From: Lachnospiraceae bacterium UBA3401
Lineage (GTDB): Bacteria > Bacillota > Clostridia > Lachnospirales > Lachnospiraceae
Direction: 5' to 3'
DNA: 35,874 nucleotides
NCBI GenBank assembly: GCA_002358575.1
Contig: DEPD01000131.1
Coordinates: 1-35,874, forward strand
In this document: positions 1 to 7,896 of the stretch, one piece after another
How positions within the stretch are numbered: position 1 is the first letter of the stretch
Layout of the letters: each line of letters opens with the position of its first letter
The notes under the pieces: generated by a model
Told to the model about the DNA's origin: nothing
Seen by the model: only the letters and a program-made list of their open reading frames with translations
Databases searched by the model: none
Made by a program: the position numbers and the translations under genes

Positions 1-341
1 TCGAGGAGGTATGTCAAAAAACGTAGGCGCTGCGGGCTGCGGCGAGGCTTTTTGGCATGCATAATCGGAGAAACAGCCAAGTCAAGATGCGTCAGTTATT
101 TTTCTGCAGTTCCTTAGTTGTAATGATTAAGAATACTATAGTCCAGATTAAAGGGCTATTCTTTTATTTACAGACCTGGGCAGCGGAAATAAAATGATAA
201 AAATGGCATATGGGCGATGAGTAGGGGAAGATAAATTTTCGCTACTCCATTTTTTGTGTTTTTTGCAATAGCATGTTTTAAACTCTTTGCCTGATCTATT
301 AATTATATGAGGATAAATCAAAAACTCATGAGTAAAAGTCA
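1..341. other. Left-edge non-coding stretch
   Basis: No convincing gene is visible. The first 60 bases are clearly richer in G and C than what follows. They contain an imperfect inverted repeat with arms at 11-24 and 45-58 (ATGTCAAAAAACGT against AGGCTTTTTGGCAT). The forward frame entering at base 2 stops at 62 and the frame entering at base 1 stops at 114, so either could be the tail of a gene beyond the window; neither tail is recognisable. From about 120 onward the sequence is AT-rich and looks intergenic. Confidence 0.4.
129..169 (+). terminator. Possible rho-independent terminator
   Basis: AAGAATA at 129-135 pairs with TATTCTT at 157-163. The inner bases AGTCC and GGG(C) extend the hairpin imperfectly, and a T-rich run TTTTATTT follows. 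It would end transcription of a gene entering from the left edge. The stem is AT-rich and interrupted, so this is tentative. Confidence 0.35.
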
Positions 342-370
342 TTGTATCTGATGCAGCGGCAAAATATAAT
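342..370 (+). promoter_or_regulatory. SigmaA-type promoter for the xylanolytic operon
   Basis: TTGTAT (342-347) and TATAAT (365-370) are separated by exactly 17 bases. This is the best promoter match upstream of the GH39 gene and implies a leader of about 190 bases. Just downstream lies an inverted repeat, TGTAT (374-378) and ATACA (387-391), around an ATTTAAAT centre. That is where a repressor or activator could act near the transcription start. No regulator gene is adjacent, so the controlling protein is unknown. Confidence 0.6.
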
Positions 371-568
371 GATTGTATCTATTTAAATACATGATTAATA
401 TATTTAGATTCCTAAAGGTTTTTATATTTGATGCTATGAGAAGATTTTTTGTCTGATAGGAACAAAATTATAAAGGTAGATTGTTTAATCTTTTATTTAG
501 TTAGTAGAAAGTCTGTCGCTGGAACAAGAGAAATTTAGAGACACTATAAGTACACTATGGAGGAGAAT

Positions 569-2098
569 ATGCTGGAAGAAAAAAAGATTGTGATAAATCA
601 GGATATTAAAGTGTCTTTTCATAATAATGTGGATTTCTGTATTGGAACAGGACGCATGGGACTTGCCCTGACACAGGAGTACCAAGAGCAATTAAGACTG
701 GTGCAGGATGAGATTGGTTTTCGACATATTAGGGGGCATGGGCTGTTTTGTGACGATATGGCGATATATCATGAATACGAAGAGAATGGTATAAGGAAAG
801 TAGAGTATAATTACACATATTTGGACCGGGTAATGGATTTTTACAGGAGTGTGGGGCTGCGTCCATTTTTGGAGCTGGGTTTTATGCCAGAGAAGCTTGC
901 ACGCGGCACACAGACAATCTTTTACTGGAAAGGAAATACGACTCCGCCATGCAATTATAGTACATGGTGTGAGATGGTACAGCGTCTGCTGCGTCATCTG
1001 ATGGACCGCTACGGTGCAGAGGAGGTTGTGACATGGCCGATCGAGGTGTGGAATGAGCCGAATTTGTGCGGATTTTGGGAGAATGCGGACATGCAGGAGT
1101 ACTTTCGGCTTTTTCATGAAACCTTTGATGCAGTCAAGACGGTGGATAGCAGGTTTTGTGTGGGTGGACCCGCAGTCTGTGGCGGCACGGACGAGGTGTG
1201 GATTCGCGCTTTTATGGAATATTGCAAGGAAAATAAAATTGCGGTGGATTTTGTAACTAGGCATCACTATACGATTGAGCAGCCAGAACATGTGGGACAT
1301 TATGACTATGTGAAGCTGATGAGCCCAGAGAACGGCTTTGCGAATCTGAAAACTTCGCGCGATATCATTGATTCTTTTACAGAGTATAGAGGCTTGCCAA
1401 TTCACATCACAGAATTTAATACTTCCTATACACCCAAGAGCGTGATCCATGACACAAACTTGAATGCGGCGTTTATCGCATATCAGCTATCGCGGCTGGG
1501 CGACGGGAATTCGTCATATTCTTACTGGACTTTTGGAGATGTGTTTGAGGAACAGGGGGTGCCGTTCACACCGTTTCACGGCGGTTTTGGACTGGTGGCG
1601 GACGGCTGTATTCCCAAGCCGACTTTCTGGACCTTTGTTTTTTACAAAAAGCTGCAGGAGAGTAGTGGAACATGTGTTTATAGAGATGACAGTTTGGTGG
1701 TGTTGAGAAAACCAGATGGGGGATACTTGGGCGTGAGCTGGAATCCTGTGAAATTAAACACAGAGAAGGAAAAGTGCATTGTGCTCTCTTTGCCGGTAGA
1801 AGCGGGGATATACAGTCTTTTGACAGAGACAGTGGATGAGGAGACTTGCAATCCACTGAAAGTGTGGCATGATCTGGGCGAGCCTGCGAATCTCACGGAT
1901 GGACAGAAAAAACTTCTGCGGCAGGCAGCACAGCCTTTTGTGCAAACGTACAGACTGGAGAGTGCGGGTGCTGTAGTGGAAGTCTCACTTTTGCTGAAGC
2001 GGAATGCAGTTGTCTATTTTGATGTCTGGAAATGTGAGATACAATCTGACCGCGGTTATGATTATGAGCGTGCGGTTTTTGGATATGTTGGAGAGTGA
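569..2098 (+). CDS. xynB: GH39 beta-xylosidase
   Basis: A retaining beta-xylosidase of glycoside hydrolase family 39, about 509 residues, the usual length for bacterial XynB enzymes. It should release xylose from the non-reducing ends of xylo-oligosaccharides in the cytoplasm, since no signal peptide is present. The acid/base glutamate lies in the WNEPN motif (E163) and the nucleophile in HITEFNTSY (E282), close to the spacing seen in characterised GH39 xylosidases. An in-frame ATG exists at 557, but GGAGG at 559-563 sits between the two ATGs at ideal distance from 569, so 569 is taken as the start. It is the first gene of a GH39-GH43-GH3 operon that follows the 342-370 promoter. The C-terminal part (from about residue 360) would be the accessory beta-sandwich. 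Family call is firm; xylose specificity is inferred from family and context. Confidence 0.92.
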   Translation: MLEEKKIVINQDIKVSFHNNVDFCIGTGRMGLALTQEYQEQLRLVQDEIGFRHIRGHGLFCDDMAIYHEYEENGIRKVEYNYTYLDRVMDFYRSVGLRPFLELGFMPEKLARGTQTIFYWKGNTTPPCNYSTWCEMVQRLLRHLMDRYGAEEVVTWPIEVWNEPNLCGFWENADMQEYFRLFHETFDAVKTVDSRFCVGGPAVCGGTDEVWIRAFMEYCKENKIAVDFVTRHHYTIEQPEHVGHYDYVKLMSPENGFANLKTSRDIIDSFTEYRGLPIHITEFNTSYTPKSVIHDTNLNAAFIAYQLSRLGDGNSSYSYWTFGDVFEEQGVPFTPFHGGFGLVADGCIPKPTFWTFVFYKKLQESSGTCVYRDDSLVVLRKPDGGYLGVSWNPVKLNTEKEKCIVLSLPVEAGIYSLLTETVDEETCNPLKVWHDLGEPANLTDGQKKLLRQAAQPFVQTYRLESAGAVVEVSLLLKRNAVVYFDVWKCEIQSDRGYDYERAVFGYVGE

Positions 2099-2156
2099 TA
2101 TCTCTGTGCAAGAAGAGAATTTGATGGTCTAAAATGAGTTACGAGAGGAAAGGGAA

Positions 2157-3608
2157 ATGGATACAGGGAAAATAACGATTACAAAAGGTTACAAGGGTGT
2201 GGATGATACCAATCCGCTGATGACACAGCGGTTTGGCGCTGATCCGTATGCGATGGTATATAGGGATAGGGTGTATATTTACATGACTGCAGACGTATTT
2301 GAGTACAACACAGACGGGAATGTCAAGGAAAATACATACAGTAAGATTCACCAGATTAACATGATTTCGACAAACGATATGGTTAATTTTACTGACCACG
2401 GTTCCATCAATGCAGCTTCTCAGACAGGAATTGCAAAATGGGCGAAAAATTCGTGGGCACCTGCCGCAGCATGGAAGGAGATTGATGGGAAAGATCAGTT
2501 CTTTTTATATTTTGCAGATGGAGGTGGCGGAATTGGTGTTCTTCAGGCAGACAGCCCTATAGGACCGTTCCGCGATCCACTGGGAAAGGGGCTGATCACA
2601 AGAAAGACGCCAAATTGCGCGAATGTATTTTGGCTGTTTGATCCGGCAGTATTGATGGATGATGATGGGAGAGCCTATCTGTATTTTGGAGGCGGTGTGC
2701 CTGAAGGAAAAGCAGTTGCGCCAGGAACGGCGAGAGTGGTTGAACTTGGCGCAGACATGATCAGCATTGTCGGGAATCCACAAACAATTGAGGTGCCATA
2801 TTTGTTTGAGGATTCTGGCATTCACAAGGCGGGTGGAAAATATTACTATACTTACTGTACAAATTGGCAGGTTGACGCAATAGGAACAAAACAATATGGT
2901 TTTCACAATGGGGAGATTGCCTGTCTGGTTAGCGATGCGCCAATGGGACCATTTGTGTATCAGGAGACAATTTTAAAAAATCCGAGCAGTGTTTTTGGAT
3001 TGGAAAGCAATAATCATCACTGCATTTTTCATTTTCATAATCAGTGGTATATTGCTTATCACACGAGGGTTTTAGAGAAGGCAATGGGTGTGCAGAAGGG
3101 ATATCGCTGTACACATATTGATGCGTTTGAGATGCAGGAGGACGGCACAATTGGAGAGATCAAACAAACTTTGTACGGCAGAAGACAGATTCGATATGTG
3201 GATGCTTATCAGCAGAATCCAGCGGCCAACTTTGCTGTTATGGCAGGCGTAGTGACTATGGAGGACAAAAGCTGCAGTTATAACAGCGGCGAAATGGTAC
3301 TGACAGGCATTGACAGTGGTGATTTTATTAAGGTGGCAGGCGTGGATTTTGCGGAAGAATCGCCAAAGATGTTTGCAGTCATGCTGCGATGTGCAAAAAA
3401 TAACACAGCGGACGGTGTGATTCAAGTGCGTATTGACAGTTTTGAGGGAGAACTTTTGGCAAGCCTGCTGGTAAAAGGTTTAACAAATGAACAAAGATTT
3501 GTAGAATGTGAGACGCCGCTTTTGACATTAGTGCATGGTGTGCATGACTTGTATCTGATATTTGAAGGACAAGGTTATGAGATAAAGATATGGAATTTTA
3601 AAAGTTAA
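2157..3608 (+). CDS. GH43 arabinofuranosidase/xylosidase with C-terminal CBM6
   Basis: A five-bladed propeller hydrolase of family GH43 (about residues 20-340) followed by a CBM6-like beta-sandwich (about 350-483). The three acidic residues expected for an inverting GH43 enzyme are visible: general base D29 in GADPY, the pKa-modulating aspartate D162 in FDPAV, and the acid E218 in LFEDSG. The N-terminal block resembles XynD-type arabinoxylan arabinofuranohydrolases, so removal of arabinose from arabinoxylo-oligosaccharides is the most likely role, with beta-xylosidase activity as the alternative. There is no signal peptide, so it acts inside the cell. It starts 58 bases after the GH39 stop with a GAGGAAAGGGAA ribosome site, and lies 18 bases before the GH3 gene, consistent with one operon. 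Confidence 0.88.
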   Translation: MDTGKITITKGYKGVDDTNPLMTQRFGADPYAMVYRDRVYIYMTADVFEYNTDGNVKENTYSKIHQINMISTNDMVNFTDHGSINAASQTGIAKWAKNSWAPAAAWKEIDGKDQFFLYFADGGGGIGVLQADSPIGPFRDPLGKGLITRKTPNCANVFWLFDPAVLMDDDGRAYLYFGGGVPEGKAVAPGTARVVELGADMISIVGNPQTIEVPYLFEDSGIHKAGGKYYYTYCTNWQVDAIGTKQYGFHNGEIACLVSDAPMGPFVYQETILKNPSSVFGLESNNHHCIFHFHNQWYIAYHTRVLEKAMGVQKGYRCTHIDAFEMQEDGTIGEIKQTLYGRRQIRYVDAYQQNPAANFAVMAGVVTMEDKSCSYNSGEMVLTGIDSGDFIKVAGVDFAEESPKMFAVMLRCAKNNTADGVIQVRIDSFEGELLASLLVKGLTNEQRFVECETPLLTLVHGVHDLYLIFEGQGYEIKIWNFKS

Positions 3609-3626
3609 AAGAGTTAGGAGGTACAC

Positions 3627-5771
3627 ATGATGGAATTGTTTCAGAATAAGGAAAAGACTGCGGAGTACCGCAGGCGCGCGCAGGAGCTGGTCGCGCAGAT
3701 GACATTGGAGGAGAAAGTGATGCAGACGGTTCATCAGTCGCCGGAGATTAAGCGCCTTGGCATCAAGGCGTACAATTGGTGGAATGAGGCGCTACATGGC
3801 GTGGCGCGCGCGGGCACAGCGACGGTGTTTCCACAGGCGGTCGGAATGGCGGCTGTGTTTGATGAGGATTTGATGGAACAGGTGGGCGATGCAGTTTCCA
3901 CGGAAGCACGTGCAAAGTTTGCAATGCAGCAAGAAGGAGATGACAAGGACATTTATAAAGGACTGACGTTCTGGGCACCTAATGTCAATATCTTTCGTGA
4001 TCCAAGATGGGGGCGGGGACATGAGACTTTTGGTGAGGACCCATATCTCACGAGCAGGCTGGGCGTGCGCTATATCATGGGACTGCAAGGACATGATGAA
4101 AGATATTTAAAGACGGCGGCGTGCGCAAAGCATTTTGCGGTGCACAGCGGACCAGAGGACGTGCGGCACAGTTTTGACGCACATGTGAATGAGCAGGATC
4201 TGCGCGAGACGTATCTCCCAGCATTTCAGGCGTGTGTGCAGGAGGCTGGGGTGGAGACTGTGATGGGTGCGTACAATCGCACGAACGGGGAGCCTTGCTG
4301 TGGAAGCAGATATCTTTTAAAAGAAATTCTACGGCAGGAGTGGGGATTTGAGGGACATGTGACCTCGGACTGCTGGGCGATCAAGGATTTTCATGAGCAG
4401 CATGGTGTGACAGCGACACCTGTGGAATCTGTCGCACTTGCTATGAACAACGGGTGCGATTTAAACTGCGGTTCGCTTTTCTTGTATTTAAAGCAGGCAG
4501 TTGAGGAGGGGCTGGTAGAGGAAAAACGGATCGATGAGGCGGTGGTAAACATATTTACTTCACGTATGAAACTGGGCATGTTTGATGAAAAGGGCGAGAA
4601 TCCGTATGATAAAATTTCGTACACAGTCGTGGATTCACCTGAGATGCGCAAGCTGAATGAACAGGTGGCAGAACGCTGTATCGTCCTACTCAAAAATAAC
4701 AACCATACACTGCCACTGCAGAAAGACAAAATTCATACCATCGGCGTGATTGGCCCGAATGCAGATAACCGTAGGGCACTGGTCGGTAACTATGAGGGAA
4801 CGGCATCACGCTATGTGACAGTGCTTGAAGGGATTCAAGATTATGTGGGCAACGAGGCACGTGTCCTCTATTCCGAGGGCTGCCATCTGTACATGGACAG
4901 GACGAGCGGGCTTGCGCAAGAGAATGATCGGGCTTCCGAAGTGCGCGGCGTCTGTAAGGCGAGCGATGTCGTTATCGCAGTGATGGGGCTGGACGCTTCG
5001 CTAGAAGGCGAAGAGGGAGACACAGGCAACGAATATGGCAGTGGTGACAAACCCAACTTAAATCTGCCAGGGCTACAGCATGATATCTTAAAAATTGCGA
5101 AGGAGAGTGGGAAGCCAGTAATCTTGGTGCTCCTGACAGGAAGTGCAATGGCTGTGACATGGGAGGATGAGAACCTTGATGCCATTGTGCAGGGCTGGTA
5201 TCCAGGCGCACAGGGCGGTACGGCAATCGCGCGTATTTTATTTGGCGATGCAAATCCAGAAGGAAAGCTTCCGGTGACATTTTACCGCACAGCGGAGGAG
5301 CTTCCGGCGTTTGAAGATTATTCTATGAAGAACAGAACTTATCGTTATATGAAGCAGAAAGCACTGTATCCGTTTGGATTTGGGTTGTCATACACGGATT
5401 ATATATATGAGAATGTGATGCTTGTATCAGACGACATCCGTGGGGAGAAAGGCGTTGTCCTGCGGGCAGATGTCACAAATAGTGGGGGGATGGACGGGAT
5501 TGAGACGATTCAGGTCTATGTCGGTCTCGAGCGTGAAGATGCGCCGAATCCACAATTGAAAAAGATTGCGAAGGTGTCGTTAAAGGCGGGCGAAACAAAG
5601 AGGATCGAGGTGGTACTGCCCAGAGAAGCGTTTATGCTTTGTGATAAATATGGAAAGCGCGTGCTGTATCCAGGAACATATCATATCTATATGGGCGGAT
5701 CACAGCCGGATGCGAGGAGTCGAGAGCTGACGAAAAAGGAAGTGTGTCATTTTCAGATTTCGTTGGATTAG
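3627..5771 (+). CDS. GH3 beta-xylosidase
   Basis: A 714-residue family GH3 enzyme: N-terminal barrel (about 20-330), alpha/beta sandwich domain (about 350-590, with IGVIGPNADN near its start) and a C-terminal fibronectin-III-like domain (about 620-714, after PFGFGLSYT). The nucleophile is D248 in VTSDCW; the KHF substrate-binding motif is at 168-170. The YNWWNEALHGVAR block at 49-61 is typical of the xylosidase branch rather than the beta-glucosidase branch. No PA14 insertion and no signal peptide. Two adjacent in-frame ATGs (3627, 3630) follow AGGAGG at 3616-3621; either may be used. It is the last gene before the 5778-5826 terminator and duplicates the reaction of the GH39 enzyme, perhaps with a different preference for chain length or decoration. 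Confidence 0.92.
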   Translation: MMELFQNKEKTAEYRRRAQELVAQMTLEEKVMQTVHQSPEIKRLGIKAYNWWNEALHGVARAGTATVFPQAVGMAAVFDEDLMEQVGDAVSTEARAKFAMQQEGDDKDIYKGLTFWAPNVNIFRDPRWGRGHETFGEDPYLTSRLGVRYIMGLQGHDERYLKTAACAKHFAVHSGPEDVRHSFDAHVNEQDLRETYLPAFQACVQEAGVETVMGAYNRTNGEPCCGSRYLLKEILRQEWGFEGHVTSDCWAIKDFHEQHGVTATPVESVALAMNNGCDLNCGSLFLYLKQAVEEGLVEEKRIDEAVVNIFTSRMKLGMFDEKGENPYDKISYTVVDSPEMRKLNEQVAERCIVLLKNNNHTLPLQKDKIHTIGVIGPNADNRRALVGNYEGTASRYVTVLEGIQDYVGNEARVLYSEGCHLYMDRTSGLAQENDRASEVRGVCKASDVVIAVMGLDASLEGEEGDTGNEYGSGDKPNLNLPGLQHDILKIAKESGKPVILVLLTGSAMAVTWEDENLDAIVQGWYPGAQGGTAIARILFGDANPEGKLPVTFYRTAEELPAFEDYSMKNRTYRYMKQKALYPFGFGLSYTDYIYENVMLVSDDIRGEKGVVLRADVTNSGGMDGIETIQVYVGLEREDAPNPQLKKIAKVSLKAGETKRIEVVLPREAFMLCDKYGKRVLYPGTYHIYMGGSQPDARSRELTKKEVCHFQISLD

Positions 5772-5777
5772 ATAAGT

Positions 5778-5826
5778 AGCACCTGATGCAAGGCATATCA
5801 AAAGCACTACATCAGGTGTTGTTTTT
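5778..5826 (+). terminator. Rho-independent terminator after the GH3 gene
   Basis: An 11-bp stem (5778-5788 with 5810-5820, one G-T pair) with a 21-base loop, followed by GTTTTT. It lies seven bases after the GH3 stop codon. No clear promoter is seen between it and the GH10 start at 5871, so it may act as a partial terminator that lowers expression of the downstream genes. Confidence 0.75.
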
Positions 5827-5870
5827 ATGCGCACGGGTTTAAAATAATTTTCAAGGAAGGAGAGATAAAA

Positions 5871-7859
5871 ATGTTTCATAAAAAAAGTCTGGTATTGAGG
5901 CGGCTAAAAGCTGTACTTGCGATGGCTGTAATGATGGTACCGGGGATTGTGCCAGGAGAAGGGAACTGTATGGTCGAGGCAGCGCAGGAGAGCGAATATG
6001 AGCAACTGGATGAGCTATATCAGGATTATTTTCGATTTGGTGTGGCGTGTGAGGCGATCAGTCATTGGAATGATAAAAATAAAGAAATCGGAAATCCAGC
6101 GAAAGAAGAGTTGATCAGCACTGTTTTTAACAGCATCACCTGTGGCAATGAGATGAAACCTGCCTATAATTTTAATCCACAATCTGAGTCGCTCATATCG
6201 TTCAATCCGGCGGCAAAAGAGATGCTGGATTGGGCGGTACAGCATAATATGGGCGTTCGCGGGCACACGCTGGTTTGGCACAGCCAGGTCAATCCGGCCA
6301 TTTTTGCAAAGGATTTTGAGGCGTATTCTGACGGGAGGCTGACAAATTCGGATTCTGCGGAGCTGGACGAGGCGTGCTTGGTGGACAGAGAGACGTTGCT
6401 GGCGCGGTTAAAGACGTATATTTACAGTGTAATGGAGTACACGTACCGGAATGGGTACGCAAGAAATATCTACGCATGGGACGTGGTGAACGAGGCGGCA
6501 GACGAACAAAATGAGGATGGTCTGCGCAGAAGCTACTGGTATAAGATCATCGGACCAGACTATCTTTACTATGCTTTTTTGTATGCGCGAGAGGCGGAGA
6601 CAATCTATGCAAGGCAGTATGCTGCGGATTACGGACTCGATGCAGAGACGGACGACTTGTCAGAGATTATGCCAAGGCTTTTTTACAATGATTACAATGA
6701 ATGGTTCGAGGACAGAAGTGACAAGATTGTCAAATTTCTGACACAGGATAAGTGGAATGAGAACCATGCGAAGGTGCAGAGTGATGTCATTGTGCCTGAC
6801 GGGGATGGTACAATTTATGGGGATGGGCTTCTGGATGGTATTGGCATGCAGGGACATTTGAACGATACGCAGGACATTGAACAGTATATGCGCGCGCTGC
6901 AAAAATACAGTGCGGAGGTGGACGAGGTTCATATCACAGAACTCGATGTGGGATGCAGCAGGACGGACGAGACAGCATATTATTATCAGGCAAAACTTTA
7001 TTATGACTTCTTCTTGCGGCTGATCGCGGAGGTGGAGAATGGAGCAAAGCTCACGTCCGTAACAGTCTGGGGACTGACGGACGATGCGTCGTGGCGCGTG
7101 GATGCAAACCCGCTCTTATTTTATGGAAATCTTGAGAAAAAACCAGCGTTTGACGCGGTGGTGATGGCGGCAAAGGGCGAGGCGTTTGACATGACAGTTG
7201 CAGAGACGCTGACAGAAGCGGGAGATTTGATGATTGACTTTGAGCCGTATGTGGAAGATGGAAAAGTAAAGAACATTGAACTAAAGGAGGCTGGCATTCT
7301 TGGACGTGGAACGGGGCATCAGGCAGTACTTACACTTGAGAAGAAGATCAATCACACAGAAGGTGCAGCAATTGGTTTTGCACTCAAAGTGTCGCGCAAA
7401 GAACAGGATGCGAGTATGAAGTTTGACGTGTCGCGCTATGCCGGGAAGACCATCACGGTCATGGTTCATGTCATGACCGAGGACAAGACGATCCGCATGG
7501 GGTTGGACACAGGGAACGATGCTGTGCTCATGGAGGCTGATGCCGCTGCGGAGTGGGTACAGCTTTCGGCAGAGTGCGCGGTACCAGAGGATATCAAGGC
7601 GGCGTACATCTTTATTGAAACAGATGGGGCGGCGGACTTCTATGTCGATGACATCGCAATCGTCTGTGGTGGCAGCGAGACAGTGTCGAAGGAGGAAACA
7701 GAAGACAATCTAGTTGGTAACCTCGAAAGCGTCATAGACGATTCGCAGACAGAAAAAGAGGAATTGAAAAATAATAACAATTTGGCAACGATTGTGGCTG
7801 TTGCTGCTGTAGTAATCTGTGCAACAGCAGGGATTGCATTGCTCAGAAAAAGAAAATGA
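5871..7859 (+). CDS. Membrane-anchored GH10 endo-beta-1,4-xylanase
   Basis: The only clearly exported polysaccharidase in the block. Residues 1-38 form a signal peptide (KKSLVLRRLKAVLAMAV core). The GH10 barrel spans about 45-435, with acid/base E208 in VVNEA and nucleophile E357 in ITELDV; NEMKP (93-97) and HTLVWH (132-137) are further family hallmarks. Residues about 452-600 form a second beta-sandwich domain resembling carbohydrate-binding modules of the CBM4/9/22 type. The C-terminus is a charged linker, a hydrophobic helix (about 638-658) and RKRK, which should leave the enzyme anchored in the membrane facing outward; no LPXTG sortase motif is present. AAGGAAGGAG precedes ATG 5871. It would cut xylan at the cell surface and feed decorated oligosaccharides to an importer not found in this window. 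Confidence 0.93.
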   Translation: MFHKKSLVLRRLKAVLAMAVMMVPGIVPGEGNCMVEAAQESEYEQLDELYQDYFRFGVACEAISHWNDKNKEIGNPAKEELISTVFNSITCGNEMKPAYNFNPQSESLISFNPAAKEMLDWAVQHNMGVRGHTLVWHSQVNPAIFAKDFEAYSDGRLTNSDSAELDEACLVDRETLLARLKTYIYSVMEYTYRNGYARNIYAWDVVNEAADEQNEDGLRRSYWYKIIGPDYLYYAFLYAREAETIYARQYAADYGLDAETDDLSEIMPRLFYNDYNEWFEDRSDKIVKFLTQDKWNENHAKVQSDVIVPDGDGTIYGDGLLDGIGMQGHLNDTQDIEQYMRALQKYSAEVDEVHITELDVGCSRTDETAYYYQAKLYYDFFLRLIAEVENGAKLTSVTVWGLTDDASWRVDANPLLFYGNLEKKPAFDAVVMAAKGEAFDMTVAETLTEAGDLMIDFEPYVEDGKVKNIELKEAGILGRGTGHQAVLTLEKKINHTEGAAIGFALKVSRKEQDASMKFDVSRYAGKTITVMVHVMTEDKTIRMGLDTGNDAVLMEADAAAEWVQLSAECAVPEDIKAAYIFIETDGAADFYVDDIAIVCGGSETVSKEETEDNLVGNLESVIDDSQTEKEELKNNNNLATIVAVAAVVICATAGIALLRKRK

Positions 7860-7896
7860 TGTATTACAGATAAAAAGTGTGAAAGGAAATAAAAGC

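Noticed and set aside
557..568. ATG at 557 as the GH39 start
   Set aside because: The GGAGG ribosome site lies downstream of this ATG and is correctly spaced for the ATG at 569.
377..568. Riboswitch in the leader of the GH39 gene
   Set aside because: No recognisable aptamer core or terminator/antiterminator pair could be seen in this AT-rich leader.
692..1450. A 252-codon open frame on the minus strand
   Set aside because: It lies wholly inside the GH39 gene, has no ribosome site or recognisable protein features, and its His- and Cys-rich composition is that of an antisense shadow.
7700..7859. Sortase anchor at the xylanase C-terminus
   Set aside because: No LPXTG-like motif precedes the hydrophobic helix, so a plain membrane anchor is the better reading.
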